A stretch of DNA of 64,000 bases from Pseudomonas fluorescens NCIMB 11764 (GCF_000293885.2 NZ_CP010945.1:5352001-5416000); one strand, 5' to 3'; positions 18,030 to 26,470 are shown, numbered from the stretch's first letter. A program made the numbers and translations. The notes: generated by a model not told the origin, from the letters alone.

Positions 18030-18689
18030 ATGCTTCGCCCATCGACATTCAAGTCATCCATTCGCCTGTATGGTCTGCTCAAAAATGTGAGCGGTGCTCA
18101 GGCCGGACTCGCGCTGACGACCCGAAACAGCCAGGGACACCCTGCCGTCCAGGCCTTCGTTTCCAGGCTGGACGCTGAAATCATGGCCCGCACGTGCGGT
18201 GATGACGATCTGCAGGTGCGGCCTCTCTCGCAATTCTTTGACCCTGACTCTTTCCTCGCCGCCAATCGTGGTTGGCTGACGCTGCATATCGGTTGCGGTT
18301 TCGCCGCTCACACCGACAGGCTGATCGAGACCGATAAACGATTACGCCCCATGGGTTGGTTCATTCACGCCGATATCGGGAAGTGGACGTCTGACCACTA
18401 CGTGTGTTGGGGCGAGCAACTTTCCCGCCAGCTCCAGGCGACTTACGACGCTGCCGGCCTGCATCACTACAACTCCCTGCTCAACGAACTGGATGACGCA
18501 CCGGCGTACGATCTCCAGTGGCATACCACAGAAGCCCTCAACGCTTTACCGGGCGGTGCCTGCACCACCGCTCCCCCCACACAGGTTGCACTGTTTGACG
18601 CTATCGAATGTCGATGGTGTTTCGCAAAATCGAATGCTCAAGGAAACAGCTTGCACGATACACGCGTGCTTCAAGGAGGATTGTCATGA
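18030..18689 (+). CDS. Unknown protein heading a T6SS PAAR/nuclease cassette
   Basis: A 219-residue protein starting at ATG 18030 behind AAGGAG; the open frame upstream to 17814 is not used. No signal peptide or membrane segment is clear. It contains a tryptophan- and histidine-rich middle (GWFIHADIGKWTSDHYVCWG) and several cysteines. Its stop overlaps the PAAR gene start (ATGA at 18686), so it belongs to the same transcription and translation unit. I do not recognise the family; a chaperone or regulatory role for the cassette is only a guess. Confidence 0.65.
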   Translation: MLRPSTFKSSIRLYGLLKNVSGAQAGLALTTRNSQGHPAVQAFVSRLDAEIMARTCGDDDLQVRPLSQFFDPDSFLAANRGWLTLHIGCGFAAHTDRLIETDKRLRPMGWFIHADIGKWTSDHYVCWGEQLSRQLQATYDAAGLHHYNSLLNELDDAPAYDLQWHTTEALNALPGGACTTAPPTQVALFDAIECRWCFAKSNAQGNSLHDTRVLQGGLS

Positions 18690-19093
18690 GTGGAAAACCT
18701 GCAGCACGGGTCACCGACCCTACGGCGTGTCCACTTCCGGGTCACGGTACGAACCCTATTGTCAGCGGTTCGGCGGATGTCTTTTTCGACGGACTGGCCG
18801 CCGCCCGGCAAACCGACACAACGGCCTGCGGAAGCGCACTGACGAGCAACGTCGTTCCCAATGTGCTGATCAATGGCCTGCCGGCGGTGACCATCGGGAC
18901 GTTGGGTAATCACGGAAACGTTGTGGTGGGTGGATCCGGCACTGTCATCATCGGAATGAGTGGTGGCGGGGCCGCGGTATCAGCGGTCGCTTCGTTGCTC
19001 AAACTTCCGACGCTGTGCCTTCCCTGCTTGCTGGCGGCAGCCAAAAGGAACGCGAGTTTTGTTCCGCTGGAAAATCTCGGGGCCTCCCAATGA
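18686..19093 (+). CDS. PAAR domain T6SS spike-tip protein
   Basis: A 135-residue protein with the PAAR start (MSGKPAARVTDPTACPLPG) and repeats such as GSADVFFDGLAAARQTDTTACG and NVLINGLPAVTIGTLGNHGN. PAAR proteins cap the VgrG spike, and adaptors attach effectors to them. ATG 18686 has AAGGAGG at 18674-18680. A hydrophobic, cysteine-containing tail (LPTLCLPCLLAAAKR) follows the PAAR fold. The stop overlaps the DUF4123 start (ATGA). Confidence 0.92.
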   Translation: MSGKPAARVTDPTACPLPGHGTNPIVSGSADVFFDGLAAARQTDTTACGSALTSNVVPNVLINGLPAVTIGTLGNHGNVVVGGSGTVIIGMSGGGAAVSAVASLLKLPTLCLPCLLAAAKRNASFVPLENLGASQ

Positions 19094-19662
19094 TCCCGGA
19101 CGACCAGACAATTCTTGTCGATCCGCAAACCCGGAATTCGTTGCAGACGATTCAGCGTGCTCGCCGAGCGAATCCCGGTCTGCGTCACTACGCATTGGTT
19201 GACGGCGCGCGCTATCTGACGCTGACCAAACGCTTCGATGAGCCCGGTGACCGGGTTCAATGGCAATGGTTGCTGGAAGGCACCGAGCTGGATGAAATCA
19301 AGCACGCAGGCCCGGCACTGGTGACCTTTACCGATGAAGACCCGCTCAGCGATCAGCTACTGCTATGGCTGATCGGCAGGGACCAGCAATCGCCCCTGGT
19401 GTCCTGGCTGTGGAGTGAACAGGGGTTCGAAACCCTCGCCGCCCACCTGAAAAGCCAGTTGTTTACCCGCCTCCCGGACGGTCGTCGTGCGTTGTTCCGC
19501 TATTACAACCCGACCGTGCGCCAGGCCCTCGAACCGGTTTTGACCGAGACGCAACAGGCGGAGCTCATGTCCGGCATCCTGTTCTGGCAAACCTGGCGAC
19601 CCTTGCAGCGGGATTACCTGACCTTCAATGCACCGAAAAAAACGGAGGTTACCAGTGCTTGA
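19090..19662 (+). CDS. DUF4123 T6SS effector adaptor
   Basis: A 190-residue protein of the DUF4123 (Tap-1/TEC) type: YALVDGARYLTLTK near the start, then GPALVTF, SWLWSEQGFETLAAHLKSQLF, RALFRYYNPTVRQALEPVLT. These adaptors load a specific effector onto VgrG or PAAR. It lies between the PAAR gene and the nuclease effector, coupled on both sides (ATGA with PAAR, 8-bp overlap with the next gene). Its partner is most likely the Tox-REase-5 protein two genes on. Confidence 0.88.
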   Translation: MIPDDQTILVDPQTRNSLQTIQRARRANPGLRHYALVDGARYLTLTKRFDEPGDRVQWQWLLEGTELDEIKHAGPALVTFTDEDPLSDQLLLWLIGRDQQSPLVSWLWSEQGFETLAAHLKSQLFTRLPDGRRALFRYYNPTVRQALEPVLTETQQAELMSGILFWQTWRPLQRDYLTFNAPKKTEVTSA

Positions 19663-20020
19663 ACTCAGTGCAGAACAACTCGAACAACTGGATCACATCC
19701 GTCAGGACGAAGTCATCGACAAGCTCCTGCTCGAAGTTCGCCAGCAAGACCCCGCGTGGTTCGCAAAAGTAGGTGAACCCAAGGCCAGCGCGTATCTCAG
19801 ACAGCTACGTGATGAGGCCGAAGCGTTTGGTATCGTGGCCCCCGAAGAAACCGAACTGTTCATGCGCTATGGGTTGTACAAGCCGGGCTTTCAGACATCG
19901 CCAGGGTTTGTGGAATGGATGCAACGCCCTGTTGCCGATACGCCGGAACAACGTTTTCGAGATTACGACAGCGTCATGCAATACATTGACTCACTAAAGG
20001 AATGGCCACGCGCCAAGTAA
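19655..20020 (+). CDS. Hypothetical T6SS cassette protein, GTG start
   Basis: A 121-residue soluble helical protein starting at GTG 19655 (MLELSAEQLEQLDHIRQDEV after fMet). GGAGG is at 19643-19647, and no ATG in frame has a site. It overlaps the DUF4123 stop by 8 bp. The C-terminal half has ETELFMRYGLYKPGFQTSPG and a tryptophan-bearing end. It sits between adaptor and toxin, so an accessory or chaperone role is plausible, but no family is recognised. Confidence 0.65.
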   Translation: MLELSAEQLEQLDHIRQDEVIDKLLLEVRQQDPAWFAKVGEPKASAYLRQLRDEAEAFGIVAPEETELFMRYGLYKPGFQTSPGFVEWMQRPVADTPEQRFRDYDSVMQYIDSLKEWPRAK

Positions 20021-20033
20021 ACCAGGGACGACA

Positions 20034-20858
20034 ATGAGCAACCTTCTGAAAACACCCGGAACCGCAGGCTCCGGCGAACAACTCGCCCGAGGGCCGTTTC
20101 CCGTCCCTCGCGGAGGCATGCGCGGTCCTTTCGAAGGAATCAGGGTTCCACCACCCACCCGCATGCCTGCGCCACCGCCCCGCCCTGCTCCCATGCCGGC
20201 ACCGCAACCGGCGCCCAAGCCGATGCCAATGCCGCAGCCGCAGGTTCAACCGAAACTTCAAACCGACCAGAAAACCGACGCACCACCGGTGACTCGCGAA
20301 CAAACGCGTCAGAAAGAAGAGCAGTGCAAGAGCGAGAAAAAAGATTGCGTGGACTGCCCTCCGGACAAAGGCGTGATGGCGATCGCCAACAACGGTAAAG
20401 GTCACAGCATGTCTGACCTGTCCTCTCGCTATCAGCAATGGGTGACGAACTTCCCCTACCCGAACGAATGGCGGTGGAGCAACACCTGGTGGGACGGCTT
20501 TGACAAAAGCCGATGCACATTACTGGAGGCCAAGGCACGCTATGCCTTCATGTTCTTCCCTGTCCTGAATACCCCTCGGCCTTGGGCCAATGTCAGAGAA
20601 GAATTGATCGCCCCCGCCAGAGCACATTCACAGAAAGCCAGGCCTACGCCTCCTGTTTCGGTGGAGTGGCATTTCATGCAACGCGTGGTCTACGAATACT
20701 GTTCAGAACAATACAGCGACCTTGGCCTGACCAACCTGAGGGCGTTCTGGAACCCCCTGCCCGGTACCAAGGACCAGGAGGAATACGACGAGCTGCGCAA
20801 GGAAGAAGAGAAGCAAATGGAGGAGTACTACAGAGATAACCCGGGATTGATCGCCTAG
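20034..20858 (+). CDS. T6SS effector with C-terminal Tox-REase-5 nuclease domain
   Basis: A 274-residue protein. Residues about 39-77 are a proline-rich linker. Residues about 98-245 match the Tox-REase-5 restriction-endonuclease-fold toxin: paired cysteines (C98, C105, C108), WWDGFD with Asp154, and the catalytic-type LLEAKARY with Glu165 and Lys167. The C-terminus is a charged helix. Predicted to cut DNA in a recipient cell. It has no PAAR of its own, in keeping with a separate PAAR and DUF4123 adaptor upstream. Immunity is provided by the next gene. Confidence 0.85.
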   Translation: MSNLLKTPGTAGSGEQLARGPFPVPRGGMRGPFEGIRVPPPTRMPAPPPRPAPMPAPQPAPKPMPMPQPQVQPKLQTDQKTDAPPVTREQTRQKEEQCKSEKKDCVDCPPDKGVMAIANNGKGHSMSDLSSRYQQWVTNFPYPNEWRWSNTWWDGFDKSRCTLLEAKARYAFMFFPVLNTPRPWANVREELIAPARAHSQKARPTPPVSVEWHFMQRVVYEYCSEQYSDLGLTNLRAFWNPLPGTKDQEEYDELRKEEEKQMEEYYRDNPGLIA

Positions 20859-20888
20859 TCCGACCCGCAACGCATTCAAGGTGTCAGC

Positions 20889-21608
20889 ATGACCAACTTC
20901 AAAAGCTTCATCTTCACACTCAGGTTCAACAAGCAGGCCATTACGTCACTTCCCCTTGAGCTGCAGATAGAAAAAGCGGCCAGGTTTTTGCGAGAGCTCG
21001 GGGCCATCAGCCCGCTTCTGGCCAACTGGTATCTGCAAGGGAAAAGCCTTAAGGACTCGCTTGCAACCAATGTCAGTACCGACACTCAAGCGCTGATCGA
21101 CAAGGTTAAACGAGCTCATGATCCCGAGCTGCCTGACCTGACCGAATTTTCGGTGTGGAACGCCATCGAGGACCCGCTTGAGGGAGGTGTCGCTTTTCAT
21201 TACAGCGCACACAATCTCGACTCCATGTCCGCCCTGTCCTTCGAGGACGCCGGTGCCCTGTTGATGAAGTTTGAACACCCGCAGGAGATGTTCACGGAAA
21301 TCATCAGCCTGGCCGTGAACATCTGGCCTGAAATTGACTGGGTCACCCTCGTACCGGCCCATTACTTCAGAAAAGGACGTGTCTTCAAGGACCGACAGAC
21401 GATTGGATGGATCGGCTTTTGCCCCAAATCGTTGAACCTCGCAGACTTCCCCCAGGCACACAAACTAATTCCTGTGCCTGACCGGGGAACCCTTGTCATC
21501 AGCTGCCCTGAGGTGATGAACGAGCAAAACCTCGACCACGTTGAACGGGTTGGGGATATCGATACAAAACTGGTGGAGCTGGGTTATTTGCCGATGTTTC
21601 TGAACTGA
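20889..21608 (+). CDS. Imm52-type immunity protein for the Tox-REase-5 effector
   Basis: A 239-residue cytoplasmic protein with an alpha+beta pattern and the WPEIDWV segment typical of Imm52, a family found beside Tox-REase-5 toxins. Other recognisable parts are GGVAFHYSAHNLDSMS and the ending LVELGYLPMFLN. It starts 30 bp after the toxin stop on the same strand. The lack of a signal peptide fits a nuclease that acts in the cytoplasm. The family call is from memory of the pattern. Confidence 0.8.
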   Translation: MTNFKSFIFTLRFNKQAITSLPLELQIEKAARFLRELGAISPLLANWYLQGKSLKDSLATNVSTDTQALIDKVKRAHDPELPDLTEFSVWNAIEDPLEGGVAFHYSAHNLDSMSALSFEDAGALLMKFEHPQEMFTEIISLAVNIWPEIDWVTLVPAHYFRKGRVFKDRQTIGWIGFCPKSLNLADFPQAHKLIPVPDRGTLVISCPEVMNEQNLDHVERVGDIDTKLVELGYLPMFLN

Positions 21609-21627
21609 AGCCTGGCCGACGAGCGGA

Positions 21628-22527
21628 TCAGTTCGCGTCCGCTCCCCAGATCCAGTTCCAGATCCCCGGCAATTTCACCGGTTGTGAACTGTCGCGAACA
21701 GTACGCGCCATCGCCGCCCGTTGCAGCTCGGCTTGATCGTCATAGAACGGCTTCTGCGCCGCTTTCAATCCGGTCGCCTGTGCGCTATCCAGCAGGATTT
21801 GCAAGTACTCGCGGGCATGCCGGGCGGTGTAGCGATTGAGGTCGTGGAAGGTCACCACCACCGGGATCACGCCGTCCACGGTGGGCAGTTCGCCCAACGC
21901 AATGCGCTCTCGCACTTCCGACAGCTGTCGCAGCATGTTGGCCCGCCGCCGGGGACTGGCATTGAAGCCCCAGATCTTGCCGTCGTTGGCACTCAAGTCG
22001 GTCAGCAACACGTGCAAGCCGTGCTTTTGATAAGCCGCGAAGACCCGTTTGTCATAGTTCCAGAATGGCGGACGCACCAGGGTCGGTGGCGTGCCGGTGA
22101 TCGCGGCAATATCGGCACTGCCCTTGGTCAGCGACTGTTCCAGTTCTTCCGGGCTCAGGGAACGGTGATTGGTGTGCCAGTGAGTGCCCGTGTGAAAACC
22201 CAGTATCTGCCCGTCGGCGTGTTCGCGGCGCATGACCTCGCGACCGATGTCGCTATCGCCCGCCCGTGGCGCGCCGGTCTGTACGAAGAACACCGCTTTG
22301 AGGTTCGGTTGCACCGGGTTCGTGGCCAGGCTGTCGAGAATGGTGATCGTCGGATTCCAGAAACTCGACGCGCTGGGACCGTCATCGAAGGTCAGCAGAA
22401 AACGGATCGGCGGTTGCGCGCGCAGCCGCTGTTCCGTCTGCGCCGTCATTTCGATGGGAGCCGCAATGCAACCCGCCAGCCCGACGGCAATGGCGAGTGC
22501 GCAGAAAACCTTGAACAGCTGTTTCAT
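21628..22527 (-). CDS. Polysaccharide deacetylase (CE4) family lipoprotein
   Basis: A 299-residue exported protein with lipobox VGLAGC (Cys at about residue 20). The NodB/CE4 motifs are present: FLLTFDDGPSAS (catalytic Asp pair), HTGTHWHTNH (metal His pair), RPPFWNYD, and VTFHDLN near the end. It probably removes acetyl groups from a cell-surface glycan. ATG 22527 gives the signal peptide; the upstream extension is not used. It converges on the Imm52 gene. Confidence 0.85.
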   Translation of the reverse strand: MKQLFKVFCALAIAVGLAGCIAAPIEMTAQTEQRLRAQPPIRFLLTFDDGPSASSFWNPTITILDSLATNPVQPNLKAVFFVQTGAPRAGDSDIGREVMRREHADGQILGFHTGTHWHTNHRSLSPEELEQSLTKGSADIAAITGTPPTLVRPPFWNYDKRVFAAYQKHGLHVLLTDLSANDGKIWGFNASPRRRANMLRQLSEVRERIALGELPTVDGVIPVVVTFHDLNRYTARHAREYLQILLDSAQATGLKAAQKPFYDDQAELQRAAMARTVRDSSQPVKLPGIWNWIWGADAN

Positions 22528-22627
22528 GGAGTGCCCTGGACCAGACCGTTGAGCCCGCACACATGTGCAGGCGCCGGTTGGATCAGGTTACACAGTGTTT
22601 GGTTCCAGCGCTGCCATGCAGCGTCGG

Positions 22628-22863
22628 TTACTGGTTGAGGGCCTGCTGGAACGAGCTGTCGATGATCGGCACGGTTGCCAGTGCCGAAGGCAGTGCCTTG
22701 ACCTTGAACAGGACGTCCGCCGTGCCCTGCAAATCTTGGCCGCCTGCGCGTCTACCGGGCCGACGGTCATGTGCGCCTCCAGTAGGCGACTTTCCTGCCC
22801 TTGAGGTCGGCGATGGTTTTCACCGGTGAATCCTTGGCGCACGTGATCTGAGGCACGACTATG
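22628..22863 (-). pseudogene. Relic of an ABC transporter substrate-binding protein (sulfonate/taurine type)
   Basis: On the minus strand two protein-like fragments in different frames are joined by a deletion. The first (about 22863-22770) reads ITCAKDSPVKTIADLKGRKV before a stop. The second (about 22741-22628) reads TADVLFKVKALPSAL ... VPIIDSSFQQALNQ and stop. The first matches the 'AKDSPIKSVADLKGKRV' segment of SsuA/TauA-like proteins and the second looks like their C-terminus. The middle of the gene and its start are missing. Confidence 0.65.
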
Positions 22864-22891
22864 CTGAAACCTCCGACGGGAGGATTCGGTC

Positions 22892-23572
22892 ATGTGCGGA
22901 CGACTGTCGCAGTACCGGGGCATCCACGATTTTGTCGCGGTACTGAGCATTCCCGATGCGCTGATCAACCATGTCGGCGACGAGCCGTTGGCCCGCTATA
23001 ACGCGGCGCCGACTCATCAACTGGCGTTGTTTCACCAGGAGGACGTTGGGCTTGTGGCTGACAAGGTGCGTTGGGGCTGGCGGCCGCATTGGGCGAAGGA
23101 TCGCGCGGCGCCGATCAATGCCCGCGTCGAAAAAGTCGCCCATGGCCCGTTCTTCCGCACGATCTGGCCGCACCGCGCAATCGTACCGATTGATAACTGG
23201 TTCGAATGGGTCGATGCGGGAGACTCGACCCGACAGCCGTGGCTCATCCGTCGACGGGACCGCGCGCCGATTTTCTGTGCCGCGATTGGACGGTTTCCTA
23301 CGAATAGCGAGGAAGCGCGAGACGACGACGGTTTCGTGATCATTACCGCAGACAGCGCCGGCGGCATGCTAGATATTCATGACCGCCGACCGGTGGTTCT
23401 GTCGCCAGAACTGGCAAGGGAATGGCTCGACCCCGCCACTCCCCGGGAACGCGCCGAACAGATGGCCTTGTGGCAAGGCGAAGGCAGTGAGGTATTCGAG
23501 TGGTACAAGGTCGGCAAAGCCATTGGCAACGTCAGGAACCAGGGCGCTGAGCTTATTGATGAGCAGAGATGA
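22892..23572 (+). CDS. SOS response-associated peptidase family protein (SRAP/YedK/HMCES)
   Basis: A 226-residue SRAP domain protein. The initiator Met is followed directly by the catalytic Cys2 (MCGRLSQYRG). The other active-site parts are present: RYNAAPTHQ, PINARVEKV, IVPIDNWFEW (Glu) and MLDIHDRRPVVL (His). These proteins form a thiazolidine crosslink with abasic sites in single-stranded DNA and protect them. A good GGAGG site lies at about 22878. Confidence 0.92.
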   Translation: MCGRLSQYRGIHDFVAVLSIPDALINHVGDEPLARYNAAPTHQLALFHQEDVGLVADKVRWGWRPHWAKDRAAPINARVEKVAHGPFFRTIWPHRAIVPIDNWFEWVDAGDSTRQPWLIRRRDRAPIFCAAIGRFPTNSEEARDDDGFVIITADSAGGMLDIHDRRPVVLSPELAREWLDPATPRERAEQMALWQGEGSEVFEWYKVGKAIGNVRNQGAELIDEQR

Positions 23573-23844
23573 AACTATCAGTACCGAGACAAACGCAATC
23601 GTATTTAACACCTGTCGATACAGGCTAATAACTTGAACGTTACAAAGAGTGTTTCACCCAAGAAACACTTGTAGAAGTCTGGCGATTTGATCCTTCAACC
23701 GCTTGTCTGACATCTGCATCGGCGTACATACATTTAGAATGACTACGGATAGCATGCGCGCCGCATTTCCATCGGCACCGCCCAGTTGACCAAAAAGTCA
23801 ACAATTAAGGAAATCCCACAACTACAAGCCTTGCAGAGAACTAA

Positions 23845-24117
23845 ATGCGCGACGATTTTGCAATTGATCAAGTCGTTAGTCTGGAGTGCGTTTATCTTTC
23901 GATGACAGAACACTTTCGACTTAACTGTTTTATCGAACATTACATCAAGACCCGTGACCTGCGATCAGTTCCGGGGATCGACGGCATCCTGCGTTCAACC
24001 CTCGGGCACTATCCGGGCAAGCCTCCGGTGATGGTCAACGAGCTGAGTGCATGGATCGACAAGACCTTGGGCTATCGGGCTTCCCATCCCGATGTGTTGC
24101 AGCTGGACGACGCTTGA
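23845..24117 (+). CDS. Hypothetical protein
   Basis: A 90-residue soluble protein (MRDDFAIDQVVSLECVYLS at the start) with a C-terminal helix (VNELSAWIDKTLGYRASHP). No named domain. The ribosome site is weak (gcagagaact before ATG), and the upstream 270 bp are AT-rich with no other gene, so this is a modest call. Confidence 0.5.
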   Translation: MRDDFAIDQVVSLECVYLSMTEHFRLNCFIEHYIKTRDLRSVPGIDGILRSTLGHYPGKPPVMVNELSAWIDKTLGYRASHPDVLQLDDA

Positions 24118-24309
24118 AACCACACTCGGGGACCCGTTTGGCAAAAGAACTGAACGAACCCGCCGTCGAAAGACTCTCAACAACTGAGGCTCGCTGAGCC
24201 TCATCTGTTTTCAGCCGTCTTATTTCTGCACGAAGCTCGCCCCGCAGATCTCTATGAATGTCCTGTTCGACGACTAAGCCAACGACTTGGCTGGCTTCAC
24301 GAGAAATAC

Positions 24310-24537
24310 ATGAGCGAACTCGTTCCTTATGCCGTGCATTACATGTTCGACGGTGTGCGAAAGCATTTTTTCAAACTGGCGGTGCATTTTTCTGATGTCG
24401 ATGCCATACATTCGGCGTCTGCGCATGCTTATCCGGAATCCGATCGAAAGATCGCCGTACATGCCACCCTTGAAACGGCACGTATCAAGGCGCAGCAATT
24501 GGGTATTACCCAGATTCGCTGGAATGTGTCGATCTGA
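24310..24537 (+). CDS. Small hypothetical protein, possibly DUF6555-like
   Basis: A 75-residue protein, MSELVPYAVHYMFDGVRKHF at the start and LGITQIRWNVSI at the end. The layout (aromatic strand, helix with Ala/His, final 'GIT-x-I-x-W' strand) resembles short Pseudomonas DUF6555 proteins, but this is a pattern impression. A strong terminator follows 9 bp after the stop, supporting a real transcript. Confidence 0.5.
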   Translation: MSELVPYAVHYMFDGVRKHFFKLAVHFSDVDAIHSASAHAYPESDRKIAVHATLETARIKAQQLGITQIRWNVSI

Positions 24538-24546
24538 TTGGCCTAT

Positions 24547-24581
24547 ACAACAAAGCCCCGGTTGATTCGGGGCTTTGTTGT
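24547..24581 (+). terminator. Rho-independent terminator
   Basis: A perfect 14-bp stem acaacaaagccccg (24547-24560) and cggggctttgttgt (24568-24581) with a 7-nt loop, right after the 75-residue protein gene. The U-rich part lies inside the stem. Confidence 0.8.
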
Positions 24582-24606
24582 AGGTGTAGATTGGTTGGGG
24601 TTGGGG

Positions 24607-24653
24607 GCATATCCGTTTCTGCGGTAACGGCGGCTATTGGTTCCGCCCTTACC
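24607..24653 (+). repeat. Dispersed intergenic repeat, copy A (catatccgtttctgcggtaa type)
   Basis: About 47 bp beginning catatccgtttctgcggtaa and continuing cggcggctattggttccgcc. The same unit occurs at 35672-35715 and, inverted, at 53496-53544. This copy and the inverted one differ at about one position over the shared length. All three lie between genes. Confidence 0.85.
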
Positions 24654-24660
24654 CCAGAGC

Positions 24661-24822
24661 TCAGGGCTTCAACGGAAACTCCATATCACGGTCCGGCAAT
24701 TCTTTCCCGTCATCAGGGTGCTTCCAGGTCGGCGACGAACGCCTCTGGCGCTCGAGCTCTTCTTCCGTCGGTTCATCCATGTCTTCATCATCCGGATCCG
24801 GACGCTTTGGTTCAGTAGCCAT
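24661..24822 (-). CDS. Small acidic hypothetical protein
   Basis: A 53-residue very charged protein starting MATEPKRPDPDDEDMDEPTE and ending RDMEFPLKP, almost certainly disordered. AGAGGTG precedes ATG 24822. The larger overlapping frame (to 25212) is a shadow of azlD. No function can be assigned. Confidence 0.55.
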   Translation of the reverse strand: MATEPKRPDPDDEDMDEPTEEELERQRRSSPTWKHPDDGKELPDRDMEFPLKP

Positions 24823-24887
24823 GCTCACCTCTCTTCCTAAGGGATCCGTCATCAACTTTAAGCGTAGATCAGTTTCGAAAACCCGGT

Positions 24888-25202
24888 TCAAAGCCACCAG
24901 CGCAGCAAAAAGAAAAACCCCATGCTCAACAGCATGCTGAGCAAGGTATTGCGGGTGTACAGCACCAGCCCCACCGCCACCAGCGAACTGATCAGATACG
25001 GATTGTCCCACTGCAAATTCAGCTGCTTGTCCGGCATGAACACAATCGGCCCGCAAATCGCGGTCAGCATGCCCGGCACCGCAAAACCAAGAAACTGCCG
25101 GGCGTTGCTGCTCAGGCGCAGCGGCAGGCGCGGTTCGAGAAACACGTAGCGGTTGAGGAATACCAGAATTCCCATACCGATAATCACGGCCCAGACCATC
25201 AT
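24888..25202 (-). CDS. azlD: AzlD family branched-chain amino acid exporter subunit
   Basis: A 104-residue membrane protein with about four transmembrane segments (MMVWAVIIGMGILVFLNRYV, GFAVPGMLTAICGPIVFM, YLISSLVAVGLVLYTRNTLL). It pairs with AzlC to export branched-chain amino acids. Its start overlaps the azlC stop by 4 bp, as usual for the pair. Confidence 0.9.
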   Translation of the reverse strand: MMVWAVIIGMGILVFLNRYVFLEPRLPLRLSSNARQFLGFAVPGMLTAICGPIVFMPDKQLNLQWDNPYLISSLVAVGLVLYTRNTLLSMLLSMGFFFLLRWWL

Positions 25203-25897
25203 GTGCGTCCACCGTAGAATTTATTGCAGACGAAGCCCGCCGTCATGCCCGCCAACCCCGACAGCACCAGCGCCGAGCCCCATTGCCAATAGCTGAACAA
25301 CACCGAACAGAACAGCGACACCGCCACGCAAACCACGGTCGGTACGTTGCGCACCACCGGGGTGATCAGGGCGATGAAGGTTGCGGCGATGGAGAAATCC
25401 AGACCCAGATGCTCCAGCCCCGGAATGCTGGAGCCGAGCACAATGCCAGCAAGGGTGAAGAGGTTCCAGGCGATGTAAAACGTCAGGCCGACGCCCAGCG
25501 CGTACCAGCGGTTGAACTGCTGTTTGTCATGCTGGCTGGTCAGGGCAAACAACTCGTCGGTGAGCAAAAAGCCCAACCCTGCACGCCAGCGCCCCGGCAG
25601 CGGCGAAATCACCGAGCGCATGCTCATGCCATAGAGTAAATGCTGGGAGGTCAGCAGCAACGTGGTCAGCAGAATCGAAAATATCCCGGCACCGCCCTTG
25701 AGCATCCCGATGGCCACCAGTTGCGCCGCACCGGCAAACACGATGCTCGACAACCCCTGGCCTTGCAGCGGCGTGAGGTTGGCTTCGATGGCCATGGAAC
25801 CGGCCAGCAATCCCCACGGTGCGGTTGCCAGGGATAACGGCATGATCGCCGCGGCGCCGCGGAGAAACGCGCTGCGCGGCACGAGTGAATTGGACAT
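25199..25897 (-). CDS. azlC: AzlC family branched-chain amino acid permease
   Basis: A 232-residue inner-membrane protein with 6-7 transmembrane helices. It has the family start (FLRGAAAIMPLSLATAPWGLLAG) and the conserved FAGAAQLVAIGML and SQHLLYGMSMR segments. It forms the large subunit of the AzlCD exporter with the next gene. Confidence 0.92.
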   Translation of the reverse strand: MSNSLVPRSAFLRGAAAIMPLSLATAPWGLLAGSMAIEANLTPLQGQGLSSIVFAGAAQLVAIGMLKGGAGIFSILLTTLLLTSQHLLYGMSMRSVISPLPGRWRAGLGFLLTDELFALTSQHDKQQFNRWYALGVGLTFYIAWNLFTLAGIVLGSSIPGLEHLGLDFSIAATFIALITPVVRNVPTVVCVAVSLFCSVLFSYWQWGSALVLSGLAGMTAGFVCNKFYGGRT

Positions 25898-26071
25898 AAC
25901 GCTCTACAACCAGAGAAAGACGTCAAACTGTGCCAGCAGTCGCCGCCGATGGCTTGAACAATCTTGCGCACTGCTGCAAACGGCAGGATGCGCGCCGGGT
26001 TAGCTGATTTTCGTGATTGGCACTCCGCCCGAGTACCATGGAGCGATCGCATCACGTGTCAGGGAGTCGAC

Positions 26072-26446
26072 ATGCTTTACCGAATCGCCGCCGACGGGCT
26101 GGTGCTGTTTCACCTGTTGTTCATTCTGTTCGTGCTGTTCGGCGGGCTGCTGGTGCTCAGATGGCATCACCTGCTCTGGTTGCACCTGCCGGCTGCGGCG
26201 TGGGGCGTTTGCGTGGAGTTTTTCCATTTGTTCTGCCCGCTGACAGACTGGGAAAACCGCATGCGCCAGGCCGCCGGGCAAACCGGCTATGGCGGCGGTT
26301 TCATCGAGCATTACGTGTGGCCGGTCATTTACCCGGCGGGCCTGACACCCGCTATTCAACTGGGCCTCGGCAGCGTGGTGCTGGCGCTCAACGTGCTGGT
26401 CTATCTTAGGTTGTTCAGGCTGCGCAAGTTACGCCGGGCCGCCTGA
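26072..26446 (+). CDS. DUF2784 family membrane protein
   Basis: A 124-residue protein with three to four transmembrane helices and the DUF2784 signature: DGLVLFHLLFILFVLFGGLL, FHLFCPLTDWENRMR, FIEHYVWPVIYP. AGGGAG precedes ATG 26072. Function unknown for the family. A LysR gene follows 24 bp later on the same strand and may share the transcript. Confidence 0.85.
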   Translation: MLYRIAADGLVLFHLLFILFVLFGGLLVLRWHHLLWLHLPAAAWGVCVEFFHLFCPLTDWENRMRQAAGQTGYGGGFIEHYVWPVIYPAGLTPAIQLGLGSVVLALNVLVYLRLFRLRKLRRAA

Positions 26447-26470
26447 ACACTTCCCTCAAAGGATCTGCAC

